DNA of 64,000 nt from Actinacidiphila sp. DG2A-62 (GTDB taxonomy: Bacteria; Actinomycetota; Actinomycetes; Streptomycetales; Streptomycetaceae): the NCBI RefSeq assembly GCF_035825295.1, contig NZ_JAYMGI010000002.1:868001-932000 (forward strand), read 5' to 3'. This document shows, piece by piece, positions 43,335-52,800 of the stretch (its first letter is position 1; each line of letters starts with the position of its first letter). The position numbers were made by a program, and so were the translations under genes. The notes beneath the pieces were generated by a model. It saw nothing but the letters and a program-made list of their open reading frames with translations, did not search any database and was not told the origin of the DNA.

Positions 43335-45698
43335 ATGAGAACGTTGAAACGCGTGCTGGCCGCCCTGACGCTGGCCACCGCGGTGACCGTGACCTCCGCC
43401 GCGGCCGGGGGTGTCGCCGACGCGGCCGAGCGAGGGCCGGCGTTCGCGAAGGACCCGACCACGCTGGTCGACACCTCGATCGGCAACAACGGCGACGGGA
43501 CCACCTTCCCCGGCGCCGCGGTCCCGTTCGGCATGGTGCAGTTGAGCCCCGACACCCAGCTGAACCAGTACGCCTCCTACGACTACGCCCAGCACAGCAT
43601 CCTCGGCTACAGCATGACCCACCTGTCGGGCGTCGGCTGCCAGACGATGGGCAACTTCCGCTTCATGCCCACCACCGGCGCCGTCACGTCGTCGGACCCT
43701 GCGCGCTACGCCGCGCAGTTCAGCCACGACCACGAGACCCGCGCGCCGGGCTACTACGGCGTGACCTTCGACAACGGCATCCACAGCGAGCTGACCGCGA
43801 CCGAGCGCACCGGCCAGCAGCGCTACACCTATCCCGCCGGGTCGGGCGCCGAGAACGTGCTCATCGAGGTCGGCCAGAGCAACGGCAGCACCTACGCGGG
43901 CGACGTCCACGTGGTCGGCGACGACACCGTGGAGGGGTGGCTCCAGGGCGGCGACTTCTGCGGCGAGACCGGCAAGGAGCGCTACCGGATCTTCTTCAGC
44001 GCGAGATTCGACCGCCCCTTCGCGAGCTTCGGCACCTGGACCGACGACACCCTCACCGCGCACAAGAGGGACGCCTCCCGCGGCAGTTCGCGGGCCGGCG
44101 CGTGGGTCACCTTCGACCCGGCCAAGGGCGGCCGGGTCGGGGCGTCGGTGGGCCTGTCGTACACCTCGATCGACGGCGCGCGGCTGAACCGCGGGGCCGA
44201 GCAGCCCGCGTCCTTCGACAAGGCCCGCGACGCCGCGCACCGTTCGTGGCAGGACGAGCTGGGCCGCATGCGGGTGGCCGGCGGCAGCACCGCCGACCAG
44301 CGCACGTACTACACCGCGCTCTACCACTCGCTGCTGGACCCGGCGATCGGCTCCGACGTCGACCACCGCTACCGCGGCTTCGACGACGCCGTGCACCGGG
44401 CGACGTCGACGTACTACCAGATGTTCTCGCTGTGGGACACCTACCGCTCGCAGAACCAGCTGGTGGCCCTGCTGGAGCCCGGCCGGGCCGCCGACATGGC
44501 CAGGTCCGTGCTGCACATCTACCAGGACGGCGGATGGCTGCCGCGCTGGGCACTGGCGAACAGCGAGACCAACGTCATGAGCGGCGACCCGGTCACGCCG
44601 TGGATCGTCGACATCTACAACCGCGGCCTGCTCGACCGGACCACCGCCGACCAGCTCTTCGACGCGCTGTGGAAGAACGTCAACGAGGTCCCCGCCGACC
44701 AGTCGATCTTCCGCGGCCGCGACGGCAACCCGTCGTACGTGCGCAACGGCTGGGTCGCCTACCAAAACCTGCCGGGTTACACCTACGGCGACAGCCGTCA
44801 GGCGGGCTCGGCCACTCTTGAGTACGCGCTCGCCGACTGCGCGCTGTCCACGATGGCCAAGCGGCTCGGCCACCGGGACCAGGCCGCGACGCTGGCCTCG
44901 CGCTGCGACAACTTCACCAAGCTGTGGGAAACCGGCGTGACTTCGCACGGCTTCACCGGCTTTCCGGTCGCCAGGAACGCCGACGGCTCGGTGGCCGGCG
45001 ACCCGGACCCGACCCAGACCGCGCCGTTCCACGAGGGCACCGCGTGGCAGTACCAGTGGCTCGCCCAGCAGGACCCGCAGACCCTGTTCGGGCTGATGGG
45101 CGGCCGGGCGCAGGCCGAGCAGCGGCTCGACACGTTCTTCGACCTGCCGACCGTGCTCACCGACCCGGCGAAGGCGGCGTCCGACTCGTGGGTGACCGGC
45201 GCCTACGACTACCACAACAACTTCGCCTTCAACCCGAACAACGAGCCGGACTTCAGCGCGCCGTGGATGTACGCGTGGACGGGCGCGCCGTGGAAGACCT
45301 CGGCGGTGCTGCGCGCGCTGCGGACGCTCTTCACCGACGATCCTTACGGCATGCCCGGCAACGACGACCTCGGGGCGACCTCGTCGCTGCTCGTCTTCGC
45401 CATGGCCGGCGTCTTCGAGCCGCAGCCCGGCTCGGCGGCCTACGTGATCAGCGCGCCCATGTTCGACAAGGTCGAGATCAGACCGGCGCACGGGCGGACG
45501 ATCAGGATCGAGGCCCCGGGCGCCGACGCGTCGAAGCTGCAGTACGTGTCCTCGGTGCGCACGAACAGGGGCGCGCTGGACCGCAGTTGGCTCTCCCACG
45601 CGGATCTGCTGCGCTCCGGCACGATCCAGGTGGGCCTGTCCGACCGGCCCTCTAACTGGGGCGTCGACGCCGCCCCGCCCGCCCTGGCCCAGGACTGA
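43335..45698 (+). CDS. Secreted GH92 alpha-mannosidase
   Basis: 787 residues from ATG 43335 (GGAAGGA upstream). A signal peptide (MRTLKRVLAALTLATAVTVT, cleavage near ADA-AE) is followed by a GH92 protein: VDTSIGNNGDGTTFPGAAVP, SYDYAQHSILGYSMTHLSGV, SLWDTYRSQNQLVALLEPG, DGGWLPRWALANSETNVMSG, and the calcium/catalytic region FNPNNEPDFSAPWMYAWTG, MPGNDDLGATSSLLVFAMAG. GH92 enzymes are Ca-dependent exo-alpha-mannosidases that trim alpha-1,2/1,3/1,6 mannosides from glycans. The C-terminus is a beta domain. It is monocistronic and ends at a hairpin. Confidence 0.92.
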   Translation: MRTLKRVLAALTLATAVTVTSAAAGGVADAAERGPAFAKDPTTLVDTSIGNNGDGTTFPGAAVPFGMVQLSPDTQLNQYASYDYAQHSILGYSMTHLSGVGCQTMGNFRFMPTTGAVTSSDPARYAAQFSHDHETRAPGYYGVTFDNGIHSELTATERTGQQRYTYPAGSGAENVLIEVGQSNGSTYAGDVHVVGDDTVEGWLQGGDFCGETGKERYRIFFSARFDRPFASFGTWTDDTLTAHKRDASRGSSRAGAWVTFDPAKGGRVGASVGLSYTSIDGARLNRGAEQPASFDKARDAAHRSWQDELGRMRVAGGSTADQRTYYTALYHSLLDPAIGSDVDHRYRGFDDAVHRATSTYYQMFSLWDTYRSQNQLVALLEPGRAADMARSVLHIYQDGGWLPRWALANSETNVMSGDPVTPWIVDIYNRGLLDRTTADQLFDALWKNVNEVPADQSIFRGRDGNPSYVRNGWVAYQNLPGYTYGDSRQAGSATLEYALADCALSTMAKRLGHRDQAATLASRCDNFTKLWETGVTSHGFTGFPVARNADGSVAGDPDPTQTAPFHEGTAWQYQWLAQQDPQTLFGLMGGRAQAEQRLDTFFDLPTVLTDPAKAASDSWVTGAYDYHNNFAFNPNNEPDFSAPWMYAWTGAPWKTSAVLRALRTLFTDDPYGMPGNDDLGATSSLLVFAMAGVFEPQPGSAAYVISAPMFDKVEIRPAHGRTIRIEAPGADASKLQYVSSVRTNRGALDRSWLSHADLLRSGTIQVGLSDRPSNWGVDAAPPALAQD

Positions 45699-45702
45699 GT
45701 CC

Positions 45703-45737
45703 CGTGGTGCGGTCCCTCGCGCGGGGGCCGCACCACG
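45703..45737. terminator. Terminator after the GH92 gene
   Basis: CGTGGTGCGG (45703-45712) and CCGCACCACG (45728-45737) form a perfect 10-bp stem, five bases after the GH92 stop codon and ahead of the convergent lectin gene. Confidence 0.65.
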
Positions 45738-45785
45738 CGCCTCGACGCCGGGCCGGCGGCAGGACAGCGGCGGATCAGCGACAGA

Positions 45786-46718
45786 TCAGCGGCGGGCCCA
45801 GTGCTGGCCCCACGTCCCGGTGCAGGTGTAGAGCTTGACCGCCGCGCCGTCCGCGGAGTTCGCCTGCCACAGGTCGACGCACTTGCCGGACTGCTCGGCG
45901 TGGATCAGGCCGTCGCTGCCGAGGGTGAACTGCTGGGCGGGGTTGCCGCTGCAGTACGCGATCTGGACCACCGTGCCGTCGGTGGTGGCGCCCCAAGCCG
46001 CGTCCATGCACAGGCCCTTGGTGCGGATCGTGCCGTCGGAGGCGAACGTCCACTGCTGGTTGACGTTGCCGTTGCAGGACCACAGCTCCAGCGGGGTGCC
46101 GTCCGAACCCGCCGAACCGCTCAGGCACTTGCCGGACCGCGGGTTGTAGATCGTGCTGCCCGCGGGCGGCTTGGGCGCGGCGGGCGCCTTCTGCGTCGGC
46201 GCCTTGGTGGTGGTGGCGCTGCGCGGCTTCGAGGTGGTCGTGGTCGTCGTGCGGTGGGTGGTGGTCGTGCGGGTGCTGGTGCCGCCGCCACTTGCGGAGC
46301 CGCCGGTGCCGCCCGCGCCGCTGGAGCCGCCGCTGCCTCCGGTGCCTCCGGCGCCGCCGCCGGAGACGTGCTCGGGCGGCGCGGTGGGCGCGTGGGTGCG
46401 GGCGGCCGGATGCGCGGTGGTCGCGGACGGCGTGGGCGTCGTCGTGGTGGCGCTCGCGGCGGCCGTGGTGGCGGGGAGGGTCGCGGACGGTACGGCCGCG
46501 GTCCGCGCGGCGTCGGCGACCGTGTCGGCCGCGGGTCCGCCCTTGGCGCCGGAGCCGGCGGTGAGCAGCGAGACGAGCAGCACGACGGCGCCGACCACGG
46601 CGGCCGCGCCGGTCACGGTCGCCCAGACGCGGACCCCGGGCAGCAGTCCGCGGGGCGGGTCGCCGGGGTTGCGGGCGAAGGTGTCGGAGAAGCGGCTCGG
46701 GCGGTCGGGGCCGGTCAC
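45786..46718 (-). CDS. Membrane-anchored ricin-type beta-trefoil lectin
   Basis: 310 residues from GTG 46718 (GGAG upstream). A ~30 residue cytoplasmic start, one membrane helix (VTGAAAVVGAVVLLVSLLTA) and a long extracellular Thr/Ala/Gly-rich stalk (SATTTTPTPSATTAHP; GGGAGGTGGSGGSSGAGG) lead to a C-terminal beta-trefoil (residues ~190-310) with QxW motifs: NQQWTF, AQQFTL and GQHWAR, and cysteine pairs SGKCLS/LWSCNG and GKCVDL/LYTCTG. Such domains bind galactose- or mannose-type sugars. It is the third gene after the giant protein and the beta-helix/AAA protein, 84 bases downstream, so it probably belongs to the same operon as a surface-displayed sugar-binding component. Confidence 0.8.
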   Translation of the reverse strand: MTGPDRPSRFSDTFARNPGDPPRGLLPGVRVWATVTGAAAVVGAVVLLVSLLTAGSGAKGGPAADTVADAARTAAVPSATLPATTAAASATTTTPTPSATTAHPAARTHAPTAPPEHVSGGGAGGTGGSGGSSGAGGTGGSASGGGTSTRTTTTHRTTTTTTSKPRSATTTKAPTQKAPAAPKPPAGSTIYNPRSGKCLSGSAGSDGTPLELWSCNGNVNQQWTFASDGTIRTKGLCMDAAWGATTDGTVVQIAYCSGNPAQQFTLGSDGLIHAEQSGKCVDLWQANSADGAAVKLYTCTGTWGQHWARR

Positions 46719-46802
46719 GGGTGACTCCGGGGGTCTGAGGGGCGGGGGTGCGGGTGGGGTGCGGGTCGGCGGTCGGGTCGGGGCGGCGGTCTCACAGGTG
46801 CC

Positions 46803-49800
46803 TCACAGGTGCGCCGCCACCTGCTGCGGCAGGTCCTCGGTCTGCAGGCGCACCAGGTCCTCCGCGGTGGGGTCGGCGAGTTCAGCCACCCGCTGGGCCT
46901 GCCGCGCGGTCATCTCCTGGAAGACCTGGCGGGCCGAGCGGCCGTTGCCGAAGCCGCGGCCGCGCGGCAACCGGCCGAAGAAGGCGGCGAGTTCGGTGCG
47001 CGCCTGCTCGGTCAGCTCGTAGCAGTGCTCGGCCGCCTGGTGCTCGACGATCGAGACCAGTTCCGCGTCGTCGTAGTCGGTGAAGGTCAGGGTGTGGCTG
47101 AACCGGGAGGCCAGGCCGGGGTTGGAGGCGATGAAGCGGCCCATCTCGTGGGGGTAGCCGGCGGCGATCACCACGATGTCGTCCCGGTGGTCCTCCATCA
47201 GCTTGACCAGGGTGGCGACGGCCTCGGTGCCGAAGTCGTTGCCCATGTGCGCGGGGGCGAGGGCGTACGCCTCGTCGATGAACAGCACACCGCCCAGCGC
47301 CTGGGTGAAGGCGGCGGTGGTGCGCGGCCCGGTGTGGCCGACGTACTCGCCGACCAGGGCGCTGCGGTCGACCTCGACCAGGTGGCCGCGGCGCAGCAGG
47401 CCGAGCGCCTTGAGCAGGCGGCCGTAGAGCCGGGCGATGGTGGTCTTGCCGGTGCCGGGGTTGCCGGCGAAGACCAGGTGGCGGCCGAGCGGCGGCGCGG
47501 GCAGCCCGGCCTCCTCCCGCCGCCGGACCGTCTGCATCAGCTTGACCAGGGCGCCGACATCGCGCTTGACGCTCTCCAGGCCGACCAGCGCGTCGAGTTC
47601 GGCGAGCAGGTCGTCCAGGTCCTCCTCGACGGGCTCGGCGGGTCCGACGGCCGATTCGCCGGCCGGGTCCCCGGCCGGCGCGGCGGGCGCGCCGCCGTAC
47701 GGCACGGGCTCGGCGGACGGCGCGGGTCCGCCGGGGCCTGTCGGGCCGCCGGGGGCGCCCGGTCCGAGCGGGTGGCCGGGTCCCGCGGGGCCCACCGGGC
47801 CGCCCGGCGCCCCAGGCCCACCGGGCCGTACGGGTCCGCCCGGTCCCCCGGGGGCGCCAGGGCCGCCGGGGCCCACGGGCCCGCCCGGTCCCGTGGGGCC
47901 GCCGGACGCGGCGGCCGTGTGCGGCATGCTCGGCCGCCGCACGCCGTATGAGAAGCAGCCGTCGAAGGCCGGCCGCGCGCCGTCCTCCAGGCGGAGGTCC
48001 TCGGCGCAGTCGCGGACCCGGCAGCGGCGGAAGTGCGGCGCGGCGTCGCGCGCGACGTGCAGGGCGGGGAAGCCGGAGCCGGCCACCTCGCAGGAGGCGA
48101 ACACGCCGCCGGCGCCCTCGGCGAGGTAGATGCCGGTCTTGGCGCAGCCGTCGACCAGCAGCCCGGTGACGTCGGGGGCGGCGCCGGTCCACACCACCAC
48201 GCCTGAGCCGGCGCTGGCCTCGACCGAGCCGCCGCGCACCCGGGCCGTGCCGCCGGTGTCGACGACGATGCCGGCCGCGCCGGGCCCGGCGACCCTGACC
48301 TGCTCCAGGGCCGCGGCGCCGCCGCCGGCGATCCGCACGCCGATGGTCCCGGCGCGCAGCACCGCGCAGTGGTCGAGCACGGTGGGCGTCTGCGACTCCG
48401 CGTGGACGCCGGTCCCGGCTCCGGCGACCCGGCAGCCGCCGGCGGTGACGGCGGCCCGGTCGGCGGCGTGCAGGCCGGACATCGCGGCGCCGTCCACGGC
48501 GCAGTCGGCGAGTTCGACGCGGGCCGAGCCCACCGCGTGGACGCCGTGCTCGGGGCTGTCGCCGATCCGGCACTCGCGCAGCCGCACGGTGGCCTCGTCG
48601 GCGGCGTGCACGGCGCTGAACGCGGCGCCGGAGACCCGGCAGTCGACGAGTTCGGCGACGGCGGCGCCGAGCACCAGCAGGCCGTTGGCGCGCGATCCGG
48701 TGACCGCGCAGCCGGTGGCGGTCAGCCGCGCGCCGTCCTGGACCAGCAGGCCGCTGGTGGCGGCGCCGGTGATCCGGCAGTCGGCGAGTTCGGCGCGGGC
48801 CGAGCCGGTGAGCCGGACGCCGACCGCGCCGGGCGCCTCGATCCGCAGGCCGGAGGCGACGACCCGGCCGCCGTCGTCGGCGAGCAGGGCGCTGCCGCCG
48901 GTGTCCCGCACGGTGCAGTCGGTGAGCGCGAGGCCGGCGCGGTGGCGGACCCGGATGCCGGAGCCGGTGGCGCCGAGCAGCCGCAGCCGGTCGGCGGCGA
49001 ACCGGGCGGCGCCGGTGAGCAGGATGCCGATGCCGTCGGCGGCCTCGACGCGGGTGTCCTCGGCGCGGCCCCTCGCGGTGCCGGACAGGTGGAGGGCGGC
49101 GCCGCCGGTGGCGGTGACGCGGCAGCGCTGGAGGAGCAGCGCGGGGTGCGCCGGGCCGTCCATGGCGTCCGGGTCGTCCCGGCCCGCGGGACCGGCCGGG
49201 CCGCCGCCCGGCTCGTGGAGACGGCGCAGACCGCCGAGGCCGCTCCCCCGGTCGAGGCCGTCGCGACCGCGCGGGCCGCCCGAGCCCGCGCCGCCGGAGC
49301 CGCCGAAACCGTCCTCGCCGCCGAAACCGCCCGCGCCGCCGGCGTCGCCCGCGCCGCCGCCGTCCTCGGTCCCGAAGGGGTCCCCGCCGCCGACGCCGTA
49401 GTCCGGATCGGCCTGCGGGCTGCCCGGGTGCGCGTCGCCGCGTCCCGCGCCCTTCGCCTCGATGCCGCCGCCGGAGACCGCGCAGTCGTGCAGCGCGAGC
49501 GCCGACCCGTCCAGGACCAGCACGGCCGGGGTGTACGAGCCGGCCGCGTCGCCGCCGCGCACCGCGAACCCGTGCACCGCACAGGTGCGGGCGGTGACCG
49601 TGAGCGCGGGCGTCTCCTCGTCGTCGGAGAGCAGCACCACGCTGCCGGGCCCGTGCTCGGTCATCAGCGTCAGCGACCGGTCGACGGTGAGGTTCTCGCG
49701 GTACTCGCCGGGCGCGACGAGCACGGTGTCGCCGGCCCGGGCGGCGCGCACCGCGGCGGTCAGCGTGCGGTGGGCGCCGCGGCCCTTGGGCGCGACGGTG

Positions 49801-49817
49801 TGGACGCGGTCGGTCAC
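46803..49817 (-). CDS. Right-handed beta-helix repeat protein fused to a CbxX/CfqX-type AAA+ ATPase (EccA-like C-terminal half)
   Basis: 1004 residues from GTG 49817, whose GTGA overlaps the stop of the giant protein gene. Residues 1-~640 form a parallel beta-helix (start AAVRAARAGDTVLVAPGEY; many repeats such as VELADCAVDGAAMSGLHAAD) interrupted by a Gly-rich loop near residues 140-200. Residues ~637-698 are a collagen-like Gly-X-Y tract. Residues ~735-1004 are an AAA+ domain with Walker A FAGNPGTGKTTIARLYG, Walker B GVLFIDEAYALAP, sensor region GYPHEMGRFIASNPGLASRF and the C-terminal lid GFGNGRSARQVFQEM. The AAA+ part is that of EccA/CbbX proteins, but EccA normally has an N-terminal TPR. 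It probably acts in the type VII pathway of this locus, perhaps engaging the giant substrate (inference). Confidence 0.85.
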   Translation of the reverse strand: MTDRVHTVAPKGRGAHRTLTAAVRAARAGDTVLVAPGEYRENLTVDRSLTLMTEHGPGSVVLLSDDEETPALTVTARTCAVHGFAVRGGDAAGSYTPAVLVLDGSALALHDCAVSGGGIEAKGAGRGDAHPGSPQADPDYGVGGGDPFGTEDGGGAGDAGGAGGFGGEDGFGGSGGAGSGGPRGRDGLDRGSGLGGLRRLHEPGGGPAGPAGRDDPDAMDGPAHPALLLQRCRVTATGGAALHLSGTARGRAEDTRVEAADGIGILLTGAARFAADRLRLLGATGSGIRVRHRAGLALTDCTVRDTGGSALLADDGGRVVASGLRIEAPGAVGVRLTGSARAELADCRITGAATSGLLVQDGARLTATGCAVTGSRANGLLVLGAAVAELVDCRVSGAAFSAVHAADEATVRLRECRIGDSPEHGVHAVGSARVELADCAVDGAAMSGLHAADRAAVTAGGCRVAGAGTGVHAESQTPTVLDHCAVLRAGTIGVRIAGGGAAALEQVRVAGPGAAGIVVDTGGTARVRGGSVEASAGSGVVVWTGAAPDVTGLLVDGCAKTGIYLAEGAGGVFASCEVAGSGFPALHVARDAAPHFRRCRVRDCAEDLRLEDGARPAFDGCFSYGVRRPSMPHTAAASGGPTGPGGPVGPGGPGAPGGPGGPVRPGGPGAPGGPVGPAGPGHPLGPGAPGGPTGPGGPAPSAEPVPYGGAPAAPAGDPAGESAVGPAEPVEEDLDDLLAELDALVGLESVKRDVGALVKLMQTVRRREEAGLPAPPLGRHLVFAGNPGTGKTTIARLYGRLLKALGLLRRGHLVEVDRSALVGEYVGHTGPRTTAAFTQALGGVLFIDEAYALAPAHMGNDFGTEAVATLVKLMEDHRDDIVVIAAGYPHEMGRFIASNPGLASRFSHTLTFTDYDDAELVSIVEHQAAEHCYELTEQARTELAAFFGRLPRGRGFGNGRSARQVFQEMTARQAQRVAELADPTAEDLVRLQTEDLPQQVAAHL

Positions 49818-52800
49818 GTCTGCGGCGTCCCTTCGCCGTCGGGGCCCGGCCGCGGCGCGGGCTGCGGGGTGGGTACTGGCGCCGGTTCCGGTACGGGGGC
49901 GGGCTCCGGCACGTACCACGACGGGTGCAGGTCGGCGCGGAACAGGTTGGTCAGCGCCCAGGTCGTCATCTTCTCCGGCAGCTTGAAGGCGAACTGCGCG
50001 ACGAAGTCGCCGAAGCCCTGCCGGTGCCACAGCCGCGCGCCAAGACCGTTGAGCACCAGGTTCTTGCCGAGTCCCGTGGTGACCGTGCCGGTCAGCGAGG
50101 AGGCCGCGCTGATCAGTCCGTCGAGCGCGGCCGCGCCGCCGGACAGCGTCACGGAGTGGCCGTCGGCGTCGGTGACCCCGAACACGGCGGCGTTCATGCT
50201 GCCGTTGACCCAGCCGCTGAGGACGCTGACGCCGCCGCTGTAGGCGAAGTCGTAGGTGCCGCCGCGCCAGCGGATCGGCGTCTCGTTGCCGGCCCACTCG
50301 TTGGACCAGTGCTTGTCGTGGTTGAACGGGTGCCGGTTCCAGCCCTTGCCGCCGTCGACGTTGGCCAGGCCCATCCGCCAGTCGCCGCTGTGCCGGAGCA
50401 TGTCCAGGCGGTTGTCGTGGACGAGGGTGCCGACCGCGGTCTTCAGCCCGGAGCTGACCGAGGCGTTGGCGAACGCCTTGAGGGCGTCCTTGCCGGTGAA
50501 CGGCTTGTTCTGGATGTCGGCGACGATCGCGTTGATCGCGAGGTTCGCGGTGAACTCCAGGATGAACTCCTGGAAGAACTCGATGGCGGCCTTCTCCGCG
50601 ATGAGCTTCCACTGCGGCTGGTACAGCGCCTCGCCCAGGCGCGGCGCGTCGAAGCCGGCGAAGTCCCACTGGAGCCGGTTGGCCTCGCGGATGCGCCGGC
50701 CCAGCCGCGCAGCTCGGTGAACGCGCCGCGGAAGTCGACCTCGCGGCCGGTGAGGTGGAACCGGCCGAAGGCGTCGGACTCCCAGACGAAGCCGCCCGCG
50801 GTGCGCTGGGCGATGACGTGCCCCGCGGCGTCGTAGTGCCGCCACTGGCCGAGCCAGCTGTCCTTCTCCAGGAAGCCGCCGCCGGGCAGTGCCGTGCGCT
50901 CCCTGACCACCGCGCCGTGGTCGAACTCCTTCCAGGTGCCGGCTGGCGGGGCCTGGTCGCCGCCGCCGAGGAACTCCCTGACCCGGCCGTTGACCGCGGT
51001 CGCGGGCACCTCGCGGACGACGACGGGGGCCGCGCCGTGCGCCACGACGGTGTCCTGGAAGCGGGTGGCGCCGTCGACCCAGGTGTTCGACCAGCCGCCG
51101 CGCCCGTCGCCCAGGGAGGGGTCCCACCACTGCCGTACGTGCGCGCCGTCGCCGTAGTCCACCGGCCGTCCGGCCCGGTCGAACTTCTGCCACTGCCAGC
51201 TGTGCGCGCCGGTCGCCGGGTCGGTGACCCGCCAGGAGTCGACGTAGTGGCTGTCCAGGACGGTGCGCACCCGCACCGCCTGGTCGCCGGCCGGGCCGCG
51301 CTCGAAGTGCACGAAGGAGTCGTCGTACGGGGTGGGGCCGTTGTAGCCGCGGCCGTACCTCACCGGTCCGGTGGCGGGCGCGCCGGCGCCGTCGCCGCGG
51401 TCGGTCCAGAACCACGAGCGGGTGTCGGCGCGGCCGTCGTAACCGGTGAAGTTCCAGCGGGTGTTGCCGCTGGGGACGCTCATCTCGACGGTGTGCGGGG
51501 CGCCGTCGGCGCCGGGCCATTGGTCGGTGCGGCCGACGATGGCGCCGTGCGGGTCCTTGAGCACCGAGACGTGCGGGTCGGCGAGGCCGCCGGTCACCTT
51601 GAACTCGCGGACCGTGCCGTCGGCGTAACCGGCCCGCGCCACCTGCCAGTTCGCCGCCTGGTTCGGGTGGTACCAGTCGTTCGGGCCGGCCGCAGGGTCG
51701 AAGCGGTCCTCCCAGATCCGGCCGTCGGGCATGCCGGCGGTGTCGACGCGGTGGCCGGAGGGGTGGCCGGCGCCCTCGGTCCACGGGGTGAAGTGCGGGT
51801 CGGCGTGGACGCCGGCGGGCAGCGGCACGGTGTCGCCGACCTTGAGCGTGTTGCCGTTGCCGAGCTTGAACGAGCCGCGCACCAGGGTGCCGTCGGGGGC
51901 CAGGTCGAAGAAGCTCTCGTTCATGCCGGTGAAGCGGTAGCCGTGGGTCTGCGCGCCGGTCGCCGTATCCGTCCGCGTCCAGTGCGACATCTGGAAGCGG
52001 GTGTCGCCCTTGAGCCAGGCGCGGCCGTCGAAGGCGGCCTCGGGGATGCCCATGCCGATCACCGGGTTGCGGCGCACCCACTGCGGGGGGCGCTGCTCGG
52101 ACCAGCGGGTGACCTCCAGCAGGCCGCCTCCGCCGGGGAGTTGCTCCAGGGCGCCGGTGGGCTTGCCGTGCGGGGACTGGGAGTTCCACAGGGTGTGTCG
52201 GACCGGGCCGCCCGGCGTGGTGACGGTGACCGTGCGCGGGGCGCCGTTCGCGTCGAGGGTGAACTCCTTGTACTGCAAGGCGTTGCCCTGCGGCAGGTGG
52301 GCCGGTCCCCACTGGCGCTGGGCGACCGCGCCCGCGCCGTCGTGGCCGAGCCGGTCGGTCCAGCCGCCGTCCCAGTCCCAGGTCCGCGTGCCGGTGGCGT
52401 TCGGCACCGGGACGCGGTCGGGCTTGTCGTAGCGCATCCAGCGCCAGATGCCGCCGTCCTTGTAAGCGAAGACGCTGCCGCCCACGCCCTGCCGGAAGTC
52501 GTGCACGGTGCGCAGGTGGTGGTCGACGCCCTTCCAGTCCTTGCCGTCCATGGTGCCGTAGTGGCGGGTGCCCCAGTTGACGGTGGCGCCGGTGCCGTCG
52601 ACCTGGGTCCACCGGGTGCGCTGGCTGCCGTTCCAGCGGACGAAGCCGGTGCTGTCGATGGAGCGCACCGAGTCCAGGGCGCCGCCGCCGGGCAGCGGCC
52701 TGCGGTCGAAGATCTCCACGGTGGTGCCGCCGGGCTTGGCGACCAGCCGGACGCGCCCGGCGTCGTCGGCGACGTCGATGGCGCCGGAGTGCAGCAGGTC

